A stretch of DNA of 15,884 nt from Limisoma sp963590405 (GCA_963590405.1 CAVAPE010000054.1:1-15884); one strand, 5' to 3'; shown: positions 1-8,345, counted from the stretch's first letter. A program made the numbers and translations. The notes: generated by a model not told the origin, from the sequence alone.

Positions 1-1
1 G

Positions 2-961
2 GGCGGCGTTGCCTTTGTCCCGTCTATCTTGATATCAATAAATTTTGCAGTCGGCTTAACCTCGTTGGCTATGCCAGATCGCTTGATGTCGTTGCACGTG
101 CAGACGTCGCAACTCGCTTTTGGGCTGTGTTCGCTGACAGCATTGTATTTCGGCGGTATAATGGACGACTTGGTCGGACTGAGGTATCGCGTAAAATTCT
201 TGATACAAATAATTTGTGCATTGTTGCTTGTGTCCTCTGGTATTTGGATAAATAATTTCCATGGATTGTTGTTTATAAATACTGTCCCTGCATGGTTTGG
301 TATGCCGTTTACTTTATTGCTCATAGTGTTTATAATCAATGCGATAAATCTGATTGATGGTATTGACGGACTGGCATCTGGATTAAGCATAGTAGCAACC
401 TTCTTCTTCGGCGTGTTGTATTGCTATGAGGGTAGTTGGGATATCTCACTGCTTTCATTCGCTGTGCTTGGCACGCTGATACCCTTTTTCTATTATAATG
501 TTTTTGGCGGCATTAAAGGTCGGAGAAAAATATTTATGGGCGATGCAGGTTCGCAGTGTATCGGTTTGGTGTTGAGTGCACTTGCAATTCGACTTTCGAT
601 GGTCGTGCCAAACGAGCAATGCCAGATTGACGGCATAATCATTGTGTCGTTCTCTATGCTTATTGTGCCAATGTTTGATGTGATCCGAGTGATGTTGCAT
701 CGGTTGAGACGCAATAAAAACATATTTCTCCCTGACAATAGTCATATCCATCACAAATTGCTTATGCTTGGCATGACACATAAAGCTGCCATGGCGACGA
801 TATTATTTGTAGCCATGTTATTCGTTATGCTGAACTTGTTTATGCTGAACAGAATAAACATTAATTTAATTCTATTATTGGATGTCGCAATTTGGACAAT
901 ATTCAATATTGTGCTGACTAAAATGATTAATAAAGGCAAAGCGGCAAACGATAAGTTCTGA
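2..961 (+). CDS. WecA/MraY-family polyprenyl-phosphate sugar-1-phosphate transferase (5' truncated)
   Basis: Membrane enzyme that transfers a sugar-1-phosphate (often GlcNAc-1-P) from a UDP-sugar to undecaprenyl phosphate, the first step of many O-antigen, capsule and wall polymers. The frame is open from base 2 (GGVAF, the family's N-terminal motif usually preceded by a P-R-L-type stretch), so the true start lies upstream. The TTG at 29 is not a believable start. Counting from base 2, visible motifs are the Asp-Asp pair at residues 55-56 (GIMDDLVGL), the catalytic-region motif NxxNLIDGIDGLASG from residue 113, GDAGSQ, and the HIHH motif at 248-251, which is typical of the WecA branch and not of MraY. 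Many hydrophobic segments fit the roughly ten-helix fold. The C-terminus appears complete. The exact sugar cannot be told, so no symbol is given. It is separated from nifJ by 217 bases and is probably not cotranscribed with it. Confidence 0.9.
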   Translation, partial: GGVAFVPSILISINFAVGLTSLAMPDRLMSLHVQTSQLAFGLCSLTALYFGGIMDDLVGLRYRVKFLIQIICALLLVSSGIWINNFHGLLFINTVPAWFGMPFTLLLIVFIINAINLIDGIDGLASGLSIVATFFFGVLYCYEGSWDISLLSFAVLGTLIPFFYYNVFGGIKGRRKIFMGDAGSQCIGLVLSALAIRLSMVVPNEQCQIDGIIIVSFSMLIVPMFDVIRVMLHRLRRNKNIFLPDNSHIHHKLLMLGMTHKAAMATILFVAMLFVMLNLFMLNRININLILLLDVAIWTIFNIVLTKMINKGKAANDKF

Positions 962-969
962 AAATTTTC

Positions 970-998
970 TTTCGCTCGTGTAGGCGAGCATAGCGAAA
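970..998 (+). terminator. Possible weak terminator hairpin after the glycosyltransferase gene
   Basis: GCTCG (974-978) pairs with CGAGC (985-989) around a six-base loop, and TTTC (970-973) can pair with GAAA (995-998) outside it. No T-run follows on the + strand; the run of T lies on the minus strand. The hairpin may therefore only protect the 3' end of the transcript, or stop transcription from the opposite direction. Confidence 0.3.
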
Positions 999-1038
999 AA
1001 TAGGTGTTTAACCACAACATAATTTGTGAATTATTTAT

Positions 1039-1069
1039 TTTGCGGTGAAGAGATTATTGTGTAATTTCG
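1039..1069 (+). promoter_or_regulatory. Bacteroidota-type promoter for nifJ
   Basis: TTTG at 1039-1042, a 19-base spacer, then TAATTTCG at 1062-1069. This is close to the Bacteroidota primary-sigma consensus (TTTG at -33, TAnnTTTG at -7), with one mismatch in the downstream element. It would start a transcript near 1075 and give nifJ a leader of about 100 bases. Confidence 0.6.
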
Positions 1070-1079
1070 CATCGTGAAA

Positions 1080-1103
1080 AGCAGAGGGCGTATGCACTCT
1101 GCT
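1080..1103 (+). other. Leader hairpin upstream of nifJ
   Basis: AGCAGAG (1080-1086) is perfectly complementary to CTCTGCT (1097-1103) around a ten-base loop. It would sit at the very 5' end of the transcript from the proposed promoter, a position typical of stabilising 5' hairpins. No T-run follows, so it is not an intrinsic terminator. The rest of the leader (1104-1178) is AT-rich without visible structure. Confidence 0.45.
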
Positions 1104-1178
1104 ACATATTGTTTTAAGATATTAGGTTTTAACATTTTATCTGATAGAGTATTATTATCAATTAACTGATTAACAAAT

Positions 1179-4100
1179 ATGAGTAAAGAAAAGAAATTCT
1201 TGACCTGTGATGGTAATCAGGCAGCCGCGCATATTAGTTATATGTTCTCTGAGGTTGCTGCGATCTACCCAATCACTCCATCGTCGACTATGGCTGAATA
1301 CGTTGATGAATGGGCAGCTGCTGGTCGTAAAAACATTTTTGGAGAAACCGTTTTGGTTGAAGAAATGCAATCGGAAGGTGGCGCAGCAGGAGCGGTTCAT
1401 GGTTCCTTGCAGGCTGGCGCGCTGACCACAACCTACACTGCATCACAGGGCTTGCTCCTTATGATACCGAACATGTACAAAATCGCAGGTGAGAATCTCC
1501 CTTGCGTTTTCCATGTTTCTGCCCGCACATTGGCATCGCACGCATTGTGTATCTTTGGTGACCATCAGGACGTTATGTCGACTCGCCAAACAGGTTTCGC
1601 AATGCTTTGCGAGGGTTCTGTTCAGGAAGTTATGGATTTGGCTGGCGTTGCGCATTTGTCTGCATTGAAAGCGCGTGTGCCATTCGTTAACTTCTTCGAC
1701 GGTTTCCGTACTTCTCACGAAATCCAGAAAATCGAGATGCTTGAAGAAAAGGATCTTGAGCCATTAATTGATCGTGAAGCTTTGGCTGAGTTCCGCGCCC
1801 GTGCCCTTAATCCAGAAAAGCCAGTGGCACGCGGTATGGCTGAGAACCCAGACCATTTCTTCCAGCACAGAGAGGCTTCAAATAGCTACTACAATGCAGT
1901 TCCTGCTATTGTGGAAAGCTATATGGAGAAAATCTCTGAAATTACAGGTCGCAAATATGGCTTGTTCAATTACTATGGCGCTGAAGATGCTGAACGTGTA
2001 ATCATCGCTATGGGTTCTGTAACGCAATCAGCTCAAGAGGCAATCGATTATTTGTTGGCTAAAGGCGAAAAAGTCGGTTTGGTTGCAGTTCATTTGTATC
2101 GTCCGTTCTCTGCAAAGCATTTCTTGGCAGCTGTTCCTAAGACTGCAAAACGTATTGCAGTGCTCGACAGAACGAAAGAGCCTGGAGCAAATGGCGAACC
2201 ATTGTATCTTGACGTTAAGGACTGCTTCTACGGAAAGGAAAATGCTCCGCTTATCGTAGGTGGTCGTTATGGTTTGGGTTCAAAGGATACAACTCCTACT
2301 CAAATCCTTTCTGTTTATGAAAACTTGTCATTGCCAGAGCCAAAGAATCAGTTTACGGTAGGTATTGTTGATGATGTTACATTCACATCTCTTCCTCCTA
2401 AAGAAGAATTGGCACTCGGCGGTGAAGGCGTTTTCGAGGCTAAGTTCTATGGTCTTGGTGCCGATGGTACAGTAGGTGCAAACAAGAACTCTGTAAAGAT
2501 TATTGGTGACAATACGAACAAATATTGTCAGGCATATTTCGCATACGACTCAAAGAAATCTGGTGGTTTCACTTGTTCACACTTGCGTTTCGGTGATACA
2601 CCAATTCGCTCTACATACTTGGTTAACACGCCTAACTTCGTAGCTTGCCACGTACAGGCATATCTCCATATGTATGATGTTACAAGAGGTTTGCGTCCTA
2701 ACGGAACATTCTTGTTGAATACAGTTTGGAACGGCGAGGAATTGGCGAAGAACTTGCCAAACAAGGTAAAACGCTATTTCGCACAGAACAACATCACTGT
2801 TTATTATATCAATGCAACACAAATCGCTCAGGAAATCGGTTTGGGCAACAGAACGAATACAATCCTTCAATCTGCATTCTTCCGCATCACAGAGGTTATT
2901 CCTGTTGACCTCGCTGTTGAGCAGATGAAGAAATTCATCGTTAAGTCTTACGGCAAGAAGGGTGAAGATGTTGTAAACAAGAACTATGCTGCGGTAGACC
3001 GTGGTGGCGAATATCAGAAACTCGTTGTTGATGCTTCTTGGGCAAACCTTCCAGATGATGCTGTCGCAGAAAACAACGACCCAGAATTCATCAACAAGGT
3101 TGTTCGTCCAATCAATGCTCAGGACGGCGACTTGCTCCCAGTTTCTACATTCAAGGAAAATGCTGACGGTACATGGCAACAAGGCACTGCAAGCTATGAA
3201 AAACGTGGCGTTGCAACATTCGTTCCAGAATGGATTGCAGAAAACTGTATCCAATGTAACAAGTGTGCTTATGTTTGTCCTCACGCTGCAATCCGTCCGT
3301 TCTTGTTGACAGCTGATGAGATGGCAGCATCTTCATTTGAAGAAGCAAAGACTCTGCCTGCTATCGGCAAGGCTTTCACTGGAATGCGTTTCGTTCAGCA
3401 AGTAGATGTTATGGACTGTCTCGGTTGCGGCAACTGTGTCGACGTTTGTCCGGGCAAGAAGGGTGTCAAGGCTCTTGAAATGAAGCATATTGAGACTCAA
3501 CTTGATGAAGACAAGAATTGGGAATATTGCGTTAAGAATGTTACTTCTAAACAGGATTTGGTCGACATCAAATCGAACGTGAAGAACTCTCAGTTCGCTA
3601 CTCCATTGTTCGAGTTCTCTGGCGCTTGCTCTGGTTGCGGTGAAACACCTTACGTTAAATTGATTAGCCAATTGTTCGGTGACAGAGAGATGGTTGCAAA
3701 TGCAACAGGTTGTAGCTCTATCTACTCAGGTTCTGTTCCATCAACTCCTTATACAACAAACGCCAAAGGACATGGTCCAGCATGGGCAAACTCATTGTTT
3801 GAGGATTTCTGCGAATTCGGTCTTGGTATGACATTGGCTCATGAGAAGATGATTGCTCGTTTGGATGCCCTTATGGCAGAGGTCGCAGCATCTGATTCTC
3901 CTGCAGAATTTAAGGAAGCTTGCGCTGAATGGGAGGCCGGCAAGAATGATCCTGTCGCAAGCCGTGCAGCAGCCGACAAACTTATCCCGATGATTGAGGC
4001 GAACAAGGACAAATGCCAATTCTGTGCTCGTCTTGACAGTTTGAAGAATCACCTCGTTAAGCGTTCTCAATGGATTATCGGTGGTGACGGCGCTTCTTAC

Positions 4101-4745
4101 GATATCGGTTTTGGTGGTCTTGACCACGTTATTGCTTCTGGAAAGAACGTCAATATCCTCGTGCTTGATACTGAGGTTTACTCAAACACTGGTGGTCAGG
4201 CATCTAAAGCAACACCACTTGGCGCAATTGCAAAATTTGCCGCAGCTGGTAAACGTGTGAGAAAGAAAGACCTTGGCTTGATTGCATCTACTTACGGTTA
4301 TGTTTATGTAGCCCAAGTAGCTATGGGTGCTGACCAGGCACAAACCCTCAAGGCAATCCGCGAGGCTGAGGCTTACGACGGTCCATCTGTAATCATTGCA
4401 TATGCACCTTGTATCAACCACGGTTTGAAGAAGGGTATGGGCAAGTCGCAAGCAGAAGAGGCAGCTGCCGTAGAATGTGGCTACTGGCACTTGTGGCGTT
4501 ACAACCCAGAGCTTGAGAAAGAAGGCAAGAACCCATTCACGCTTGATAGCAAAGCACCAAATTGGGACAACTTCGAAGCATTCCTCAAGGGCGAGGTTCG
4601 TTATGCATCGGTTATGAAAGCATATCCAAACGAAGCAGAGCAATTGTTTGCAGCTGCTAAGGAAAATGCTCAATGGCGTTATAACAACTATCGTCGTTTG
4701 GCGCTCCAGCAATGGGGACAAAACCCAGATGAATTGAGCAAGTAA
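1179..4745 (+). CDS. nifJ: Pyruvate:ferredoxin (flavodoxin) oxidoreductase
   Basis: Oxidatively decarboxylates pyruvate with CoA to acetyl-CoA and CO2, passing electrons to ferredoxin or flavodoxin; a central cytoplasmic enzyme of anaerobes. At 1188 residues it matches the usual single-chain homodimeric form. Domains in order: the N-terminal pyrimidine-binding region with YPITPSSTMAEY; the central domains; a two-cluster ferredoxin domain with CIQCNKCAYVC (C690, 693, 696, 700) and CLGCGNCVDVC (C747, 750, 753, 757); then the thiamine diphosphate domain with GDG at 969-971 and SNTGGQ around N1003. The proximal 4Fe-4S ligands are all present: C817 and C820 in CSGCGE, C845, and C1078. No catalytic or cluster residue seems missing. 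The ATG at 1179 follows an AT-rich leader and gives the standard N-terminus (FLTCDGNQAAAH). It is monocistronic, between its own promoter and a strong terminator. Codon use seems more biased than in the downstream operon, as expected for a highly expressed gene. Confidence 0.98.
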   Translation: MSKEKKFLTCDGNQAAAHISYMFSEVAAIYPITPSSTMAEYVDEWAAAGRKNIFGETVLVEEMQSEGGAAGAVHGSLQAGALTTTYTASQGLLLMIPNMYKIAGENLPCVFHVSARTLASHALCIFGDHQDVMSTRQTGFAMLCEGSVQEVMDLAGVAHLSALKARVPFVNFFDGFRTSHEIQKIEMLEEKDLEPLIDREALAEFRARALNPEKPVARGMAENPDHFFQHREASNSYYNAVPAIVESYMEKISEITGRKYGLFNYYGAEDAERVIIAMGSVTQSAQEAIDYLLAKGEKVGLVAVHLYRPFSAKHFLAAVPKTAKRIAVLDRTKEPGANGEPLYLDVKDCFYGKENAPLIVGGRYGLGSKDTTPTQILSVYENLSLPEPKNQFTVGIVDDVTFTSLPPKEELALGGEGVFEAKFYGLGADGTVGANKNSVKIIGDNTNKYCQAYFAYDSKKSGGFTCSHLRFGDTPIRSTYLVNTPNFVACHVQAYLHMYDVTRGLRPNGTFLLNTVWNGEELAKNLPNKVKRYFAQNNITVYYINATQIAQEIGLGNRTNTILQSAFFRITEVIPVDLAVEQMKKFIVKSYGKKGEDVVNKNYAAVDRGGEYQKLVVDASWANLPDDAVAENNDPEFINKVVRPINAQDGDLLPVSTFKENADGTWQQGTASYEKRGVATFVPEWIAENCIQCNKCAYVCPHAAIRPFLLTADEMAASSFEEAKTLPAIGKAFTGMRFVQQVDVMDCLGCGNCVDVCPGKKGVKALEMKHIETQLDEDKNWEYCVKNVTSKQDLVDIKSNVKNSQFATPLFEFSGACSGCGETPYVKLISQLFGDREMVANATGCSSIYSGSVPSTPYTTNAKGHGPAWANSLFEDFCEFGLGMTLAHEKMIARLDALMAEVAASDSPAEFKEACAEWEAGKNDPVASRAAADKLIPMIEANKDKCQFCARLDSLKNHLVKRSQWIIGGDGASYDIGFGGLDHVIASGKNVNILVLDTEVYSNTGGQASKATPLGAIAKFAAAGKRVRKKDLGLIASTYGYVYVAQVAMGADQAQTLKAIREAEAYDGPSVIIAYAPCINHGLKKGMGKSQAEEAAAVECGYWHLWRYNPELEKEGKNPFTLDSKAPNWDNFEAFLKGEVRYASVMKAYPNEAEQLFAAAKENAQWRYNNYRRLALQQWGQNPDELSK

Positions 4746-4767
4746 TTGCGCAACACATAGACGCACG

Positions 4768-4796
4768 AAGGGTGGGCAATTTTGTCCACCCTTTTT
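4768..4796 (+). terminator. Intrinsic terminator of nifJ
   Basis: AAGGGTGGGCAA (4768-4779) pairs with TTGTCCACCCTT (4782-4793), with one G-T wobble, and runs into TTTTT at 4792-4796. It lies 22 bases after the nifJ stop codon and is a textbook Rho-independent terminator. Confidence 0.88.
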
Positions 4797-4869
4797 GTGC
4801 CCAAATGAATCATAGCCAAAGATTAAAAATCTGTCCGTTTTTATCGAAAAAATATTTCGGATTATTCCT

Positions 4870-4897
4870 TTTGGATTGTGAAATAATTGTATATTTG
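4870..4897 (+). promoter_or_regulatory. Bacteroidota-type promoter upstream of the structured RNA
   Basis: TATATTTG at 4890-4897 matches the -7 consensus TAnnTTTG exactly. TTTG at 4870-4873 is a possible -33 element, but the 16-base spacer is shorter than the usual 19 or so. Transcription would begin near 4901-4904, exactly where the first hairpin of the proposed RNA begins. That agreement is the best support for both calls. Confidence 0.6.
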
Positions 4898-4901
4898 CAT
4901 T

Positions 4902-5242
4902 GGATAGATGGCGAAGTGCATTTTAATGCATAATGCCAAAACATCCAGCCTCAGCGCACGCCGGCCTTTTACGGGTTTACGCCCGCAAGCAAGGAGGTAG
5001 GGTGGGCAAAAGAGGCACGACATAATAAAGGCGTTTACTTGACGCTGTGTTTGAGACGTATCGAATCTAGCAAATTCAAAAATTGTTGTCTTGAGCATAG
5101 CAACGGTAGATGCCCCGGGAGTGATTATATATTTTTATATCATCATATCGGCGTGGGCTCTAACCGTTGTCTATTCAACAACAATGGGCAATGCTAGAGC
5201 CTCGATACGTGGGATAGACAACAGTCGGTCTCACGCTTTTTT
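4902..5242 (+). ncRNA. Candidate structured non-coding RNA, about 340 bases, family not recognised
   Basis: No protein gene fits this stretch, but pairing is dense and nested. A 5' hairpin has three stacked stems: TGGAT 4901-4905 with ATCCA 4943-4947, TGGC 4909-4912 with GCCA 4935-4938, and TGCAT 4917-4921 with ATGCA 4926-4930. A second domain is closed by GCCTC 4948-4952 with GAGGC 5012-5016 and holds CCTT 4965-4968 with AAGG 4991-4994 and CGGG 4972-4975 with CCCG 4982-4985. A long bulged rod follows: 5056-5064 with 5202-5210 (9 pairs), 5066-5072 with 5192-5198 (7 pairs), 5082-5089 with 5178-5185 (8 pairs), then 5097-5115 with 5155-5174 (about 18 pairs with three single-base bulges) and an AU-rich tip around 5122-5145. 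It ends in an intrinsic terminator. The rod with an internal bubble resembles 6S RNA, but the total is longer than usual. Conserved motifs of RNase P RNA and tmRNA were looked for and not found. It could instead be the leader of the next operon. Confidence 0.6.
5208..5242 (+). terminator. Intrinsic terminator at the end of the structured RNA
   Basis: CGTGGGAT (5208-5215) pairs with GTCTCACG (5228-5235), with two G-T wobbles, followed by C and TTTTTT (5237-5242). The 5' arm overlaps the rod stem 5056-5064/5202-5210 and the segment 5214-5222 that can pair perfectly with 5166-5174, so terminator and rod pairing compete in part. It ends 35 bases before the next start codon, leaving almost no room for a separate operon promoter. 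Confidence 0.65.
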
Positions 5243-5277
5243 GTGTCAGAATTAATTGACTGATACAAATAATATTC

Positions 5278-6462
5278 ATGAATAAAAAGATAATCATACC
5301 AGGTGTTATTAGCCTAATAGTTGCAATTGTTGTAATTGCAAATGTTTTTGGGGGTGGAAACAAAGTATCTATTGAATGCAATGCCATCCCTCCGAAAGGA
5401 GAAAACATCGATTCCATTGAACTAAACGTGTATGTCGAAAATTCAGGAAGCATGGACGGCTATATGTGTGCTGGTTCAAATCTGAAAGATGCAGTCTTCG
5501 ATTATGTAAGTGACCTGAAAAAAGAAAGTTCTAAAGTTTCGTTGTTATATATCAATAGTGAAATCATACCATGCCACCAGACGTTAGACAATTATATTCA
5601 AAACTTGACCCCCTCGTCATTTGCAAAAGCTGGAGGTAATCGCGCCAACACTGATTTGCGCCAGATTTTTGAAATGATGTTGCAGAGGCAAAAGAAGAAC
5701 ACTGTAACAGTGTTTGTTTCGGATTGCATATTGGATATTCCCCAGAATGCTTTGGAATTTTTCGGTAATTGTCAGGTGTCAATCAAAAATTCATTTGATC
5801 AGGCGCTGACAAAATATCCTATGTTGGGAGTCCAAATCATAAAATTGCAGTCGAAATTCAACGGATATTGGTATTGTGGTCAAAACAAAGAGTTATTAAA
5901 CGATGCAAAACGTCCATATTACATTTGGGTGATTGGGAACAAACAAATATTGGCGAAAATAAACAAACATATCCCATATGGTGATATTATTGGAGGAATA
6001 GATAATTATTGGGCATTCTCAAATCCCGAAGAAATACCATTCGACATCGCCAAGAAGAGATATGTGGTCGGTCATACTGGCAAGATAACAGTTGAATTGT
6101 TGGTCGACCTGTCAAATTCGCTGAAAAGTGAAAACGTCCTGACGGACCCTAACAATTATTCAGTTTTAAAACCTTCTCAGACAAGGGTGATTTCTGTAGA
6201 GCGAATCACGGACAAGAATAGCAAGTATAGCCATCTGATAAAAGTGGAATTGGAAAATCCGCAGACGTTAAATTCTGAAACGATTACAGTGCGTTTCCAG
6301 ACACTGCCATCTTGGGTTAATGCAACGAATGATGATACAGGGAAGAATATAAAACAAAATCTGACCAAAACGACAGGTATTCTTTACCTTATAAAAGGAG
6401 TTTCGGAAGCATACAACACATCAGCACCTTATGGTGAAATATCGTTTAAAATCAAAAAATAA
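5278..6462 (+). CDS. Membrane-anchored von Willebrand A-like protein
   Basis: 394 residues; first gene of the operon. A single hydrophobic segment (about residues 5-25) after MNKK anchors it, with the bulk predicted outside the cytoplasmic membrane. The VWA (MIDAS metal-site) pattern is visible: ENSGSMDG at 54-61 in the place of DxSxS, a Thr-Asp followed by a helix (T125-D126, LRQIFEMML) in the place of the second loop, and VSDC with D149 for the third. The first Asp of the metal site is replaced by Glu54, so metal binding may be altered. The C-terminal half (about 230-394) looks beta-rich and is not recognised. VWA domains usually mediate protein-protein contacts. VWA proteins have been reported next to FtsZ-like genes of the type found two genes downstream, which supports a role as an envelope-side adaptor of this system. 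The ATG at 5278 is the only start that includes the anchor. Confidence 0.8.
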   Translation: MNKKIIIPGVISLIVAIVVIANVFGGGNKVSIECNAIPPKGENIDSIELNVYVENSGSMDGYMCAGSNLKDAVFDYVSDLKKESSKVSLLYINSEIIPCHQTLDNYIQNLTPSSFAKAGGNRANTDLRQIFEMMLQRQKKNTVTVFVSDCILDIPQNALEFFGNCQVSIKNSFDQALTKYPMLGVQIIKLQSKFNGYWYCGQNKELLNDAKRPYYIWVIGNKQILAKINKHIPYGDIIGGIDNYWAFSNPEEIPFDIAKKRYVVGHTGKITVELLVDLSNSLKSENVLTDPNNYSVLKPSQTRVISVERITDKNSKYSHLIKVELENPQTLNSETITVRFQTLPSWVNATNDDTGKNIKQNLTKTTGILYLIKGVSEAYNTSAPYGEISFKIKK

Positions 6463-6470
6463 GAAACAAT

Positions 6471-6929
6471 ATGGGAGAATTTTTTGGATCAATCTATTGT
6501 TGGCTTGAAGATTTCTTTGGTATCGAATTAGCCAATTACCTATGGGGAGAATCTGCTCCAGAACAGTTAAGCAACATGTTTATCGGCATTGGACTTTCAA
6601 TGACATTGATTTCATTGGCTATTTCAGTTCTCTACTACTATGTCATTGATCACCCTCGTCTAAGTAACTGGTGGGGGTGGCTCATCTTTTTAGTTGTTAA
6701 TGCCGTCATAAATTTCATTGTCGGTTGGCAGTGGGTCCTTAAAGACTATTATGACGGAAAGATGGTGACTGTAAGCAAAACAACAGGAAAAGTCGAAGAT
6801 TTGCCTATTTATACGTCCGACATATTGGCATTCGGCGTCACCAACATGATTGACGCATTGCTCGCGTTTATTCTAATATCTTATATAATCAAATGGTGGA
6901 GCAATAATTGTTCAAGAGCACCATTTTAA
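6471..6929 (+). CDS. Small integral membrane protein of unknown function
   Basis: 152 residues, starting 8 bases after the VWA gene. Three clear hydrophobic segments lie at about 35-58, 65-88 and 117-142, joined by short loops rich in Trp and Tyr; the N-terminal 30 residues look amphipathic. The loop between the second and third segments (about residues 90-115) is polar and charged. No known family or catalytic motif is recognised. Its place between the VWA and tubulin-like genes, with very short spacing, suggests it is the membrane base or recruiter for one of them. The last few residues after the third segment are polar (SNNCSRAPF). Confidence 0.8.
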   Translation: MGEFFGSIYCWLEDFFGIELANYLWGESAPEQLSNMFIGIGLSMTLISLAISVLYYYVIDHPRLSNWWGWLIFLVVNAVINFIVGWQWVLKDYYDGKMVTVSKTTGKVEDLPIYTSDILAFGVTNMIDALLAFILISYIIKWWSNNCSRAPF

Positions 6930-6940
6930 AAGTGAATAAC

Positions 6941-8335
6941 ATGGCAAAGTTATATGTTTTTGGAATTGGAGGAACGGGAGCTCGAGTCCTCCGGTCGTTT
7001 ACCATGATGTTGGCGGCGGGGGTAAACATTAAGGCAGATGATGTCGTACCTATTGTAATTGACCCAGATGCATCAAATGCCGATTTAACCCGTACGGTGC
7101 AACTAATGAACACATATCGTTCAGTCCGCTCGAACCTTACATTTACACAAGACATAAAGACTCCTTTTTTCCGAAAGGAACTTATGCAAATCTTGCCCAA
7201 TTATACGTTACGAATACAGGATACTGACGACAAGACTTTTAAGCAATTTATTGATTTACCGTCAATGGATAAGCCTGCTCAGGCTTTGATGCGCATTTTG
7301 TTTTCAGAAAAGAATCTACAGTCTTCGATGGATGTCGGATTTAAAGGCAACCCTAACATCGGTAGCGTGGTATTAAACCAAATAGTAGACTCAGAGAATT
7401 TCACAACATTTGCGAACAGTTTTGCACAGGGAGATAAAATCTTTATAGTAAGTTCTATCTTCGGTGGTACTGGTGCCAGTGGATTTCCACTACTGCTCAA
7501 AACATTGCGCACAAGCAACACGATACCCAATAATCATTTGATAAACAATGCTGAAATCGGTGCAATTACATTGCTGCCGTATTTCAAACTTGAGCAAAGC
7601 GAGGAAAGTGAGATAGACTCATCCACATTCATATCCAAGACCAAGTCGGCTTTGGCTTATTATGAGAATAATATTAGCAAGAATAATACAATCAATGCAT
7701 TGTACTATTTGGCTGATGATGTGTCAAATATCTATCAAAACCATGAAGGAGGTTCTGCCCAACAGAATGATGCACATCTTGTCGAATTCTTGGCAGCGAC
7801 AGCTATTGTGGATTTTTGCAACAAGCAACATTTCGACACGGTAAATAAAGAACTTGGGCTACGTGATTTGTCTGACAGTGTGACTTTTGACTCTTTTTAC
7901 GAAGAGCAACAACGTCAATTATTCGAACCTCTAACCGAGTTCATCATGATGAGCAATTGTCTCATTGACAAATTTGACTTCTTTAGTTCCAAGTCGTTCA
8001 ATGCTAATTATGACCATTTCAAGGATATATATAATACTTCCTTTATGACCTACTTGGTAAATATGTGCGAGGATTTCAAGCAATGGCTTGGCGAGATGAA
8101 AGGCAACAAGCGTTCGCTCGACTTGTTCAATCTCAATACCAAAGACAAACCATTTGAGGTCGTTACAGGCAGAAAGGCAAAAAAGGTAATAAGTATTAAA
8201 TCAGACTATGATTTGGTTACTGATCGTTTGAACTCTGCTGCCAGAAAATGTCGTAGCAAAGATAACTGCGATAAATTTCTTGAAATGTACTTCTTAGGAA
8301 CAGAGAAATTATTAAAAGAGAAGTTTAATTCATAG
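6941..8335 (+). CDS. Tubulin/FtsZ-like GTPase (Tubulin_2 type)
   Basis: 464 residues, cytoplasmic. The N-terminal strand and loop KLYVFGIGGTGARVLRSF (GIGGTG at 8-13) has the form of the first nucleotide loop of this branch. GGTGASG at 175-181, in SSIFGGTGASGFP, is the tubulin signature (GGGTGSG in tubulin, GGGTGTG in FtsZ). This pair of glycine loops with their spacing is what places the protein in the FtsZ-tubulin superfamily. The acidic catalytic T7 loop of FtsZ is not obvious, so polymer-driven GTP hydrolysis is uncertain. The ATG at 6941 was chosen because the frame's earlier ATG at 6908 lies inside the upstream gene, whereas 6941 is 11 bases past its stop and begins directly at the first strand. 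Relatives have been proposed to act in membrane remodelling together with VWA and OmpA-family proteins, both encoded here. Confidence 0.82.
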   Translation: MAKLYVFGIGGTGARVLRSFTMMLAAGVNIKADDVVPIVIDPDASNADLTRTVQLMNTYRSVRSNLTFTQDIKTPFFRKELMQILPNYTLRIQDTDDKTFKQFIDLPSMDKPAQALMRILFSEKNLQSSMDVGFKGNPNIGSVVLNQIVDSENFTTFANSFAQGDKIFIVSSIFGGTGASGFPLLLKTLRTSNTIPNNHLINNAEIGAITLLPYFKLEQSEESEIDSSTFISKTKSALAYYENNISKNNTINALYYLADDVSNIYQNHEGGSAQQNDAHLVEFLAATAIVDFCNKQHFDTVNKELGLRDLSDSVTFDSFYEEQQRQLFEPLTEFIMMSNCLIDKFDFFSSKSFNANYDHFKDIYNTSFMTYLVNMCEDFKQWLGEMKGNKRSLDLFNLNTKDKPFEVVTGRKAKKVISIKSDYDLVTDRLNSAARKCRSKDNCDKFLEMYFLGTEKLLKEKFNS

Positions 8336-8345
8336 AGATACAGGT

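Noticed and set aside
2577..3284. Minus-strand open frame of 235 codons inside nifJ
   Set aside because: It lies fully antisense to a well-conserved enzyme; its Cys- and Val-rich translation is the typical mirror of biased codon use. The same holds for 4182-4766 and 3792-4127.
4862..5098. Minus-strand open frame of 78 codons in the nifJ-operon spacer
   Set aside because: It runs antisense through the proposed promoter and the paired stems of the structured RNA, is rich in Cys, Arg and Leu without a domain, and is best explained as a by-product of the RNA sequence.
5028..5236. Miniature inverted-repeat transposable element formed by the long palindrome
   Set aside because: The arms carry bulges and internal loops typical of RNA, no target-site duplication is visible, and the structure is framed by a promoter and a terminator. 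A genome search for copies would settle it.
4902..5242. tmRNA or RNase P RNA
   Set aside because: No tmRNA tag peptide, GGGGCTG-like 5' end or CCA end, and no RNase P core motif (GAGGAAAGTC-like, ACAGAA) could be found.
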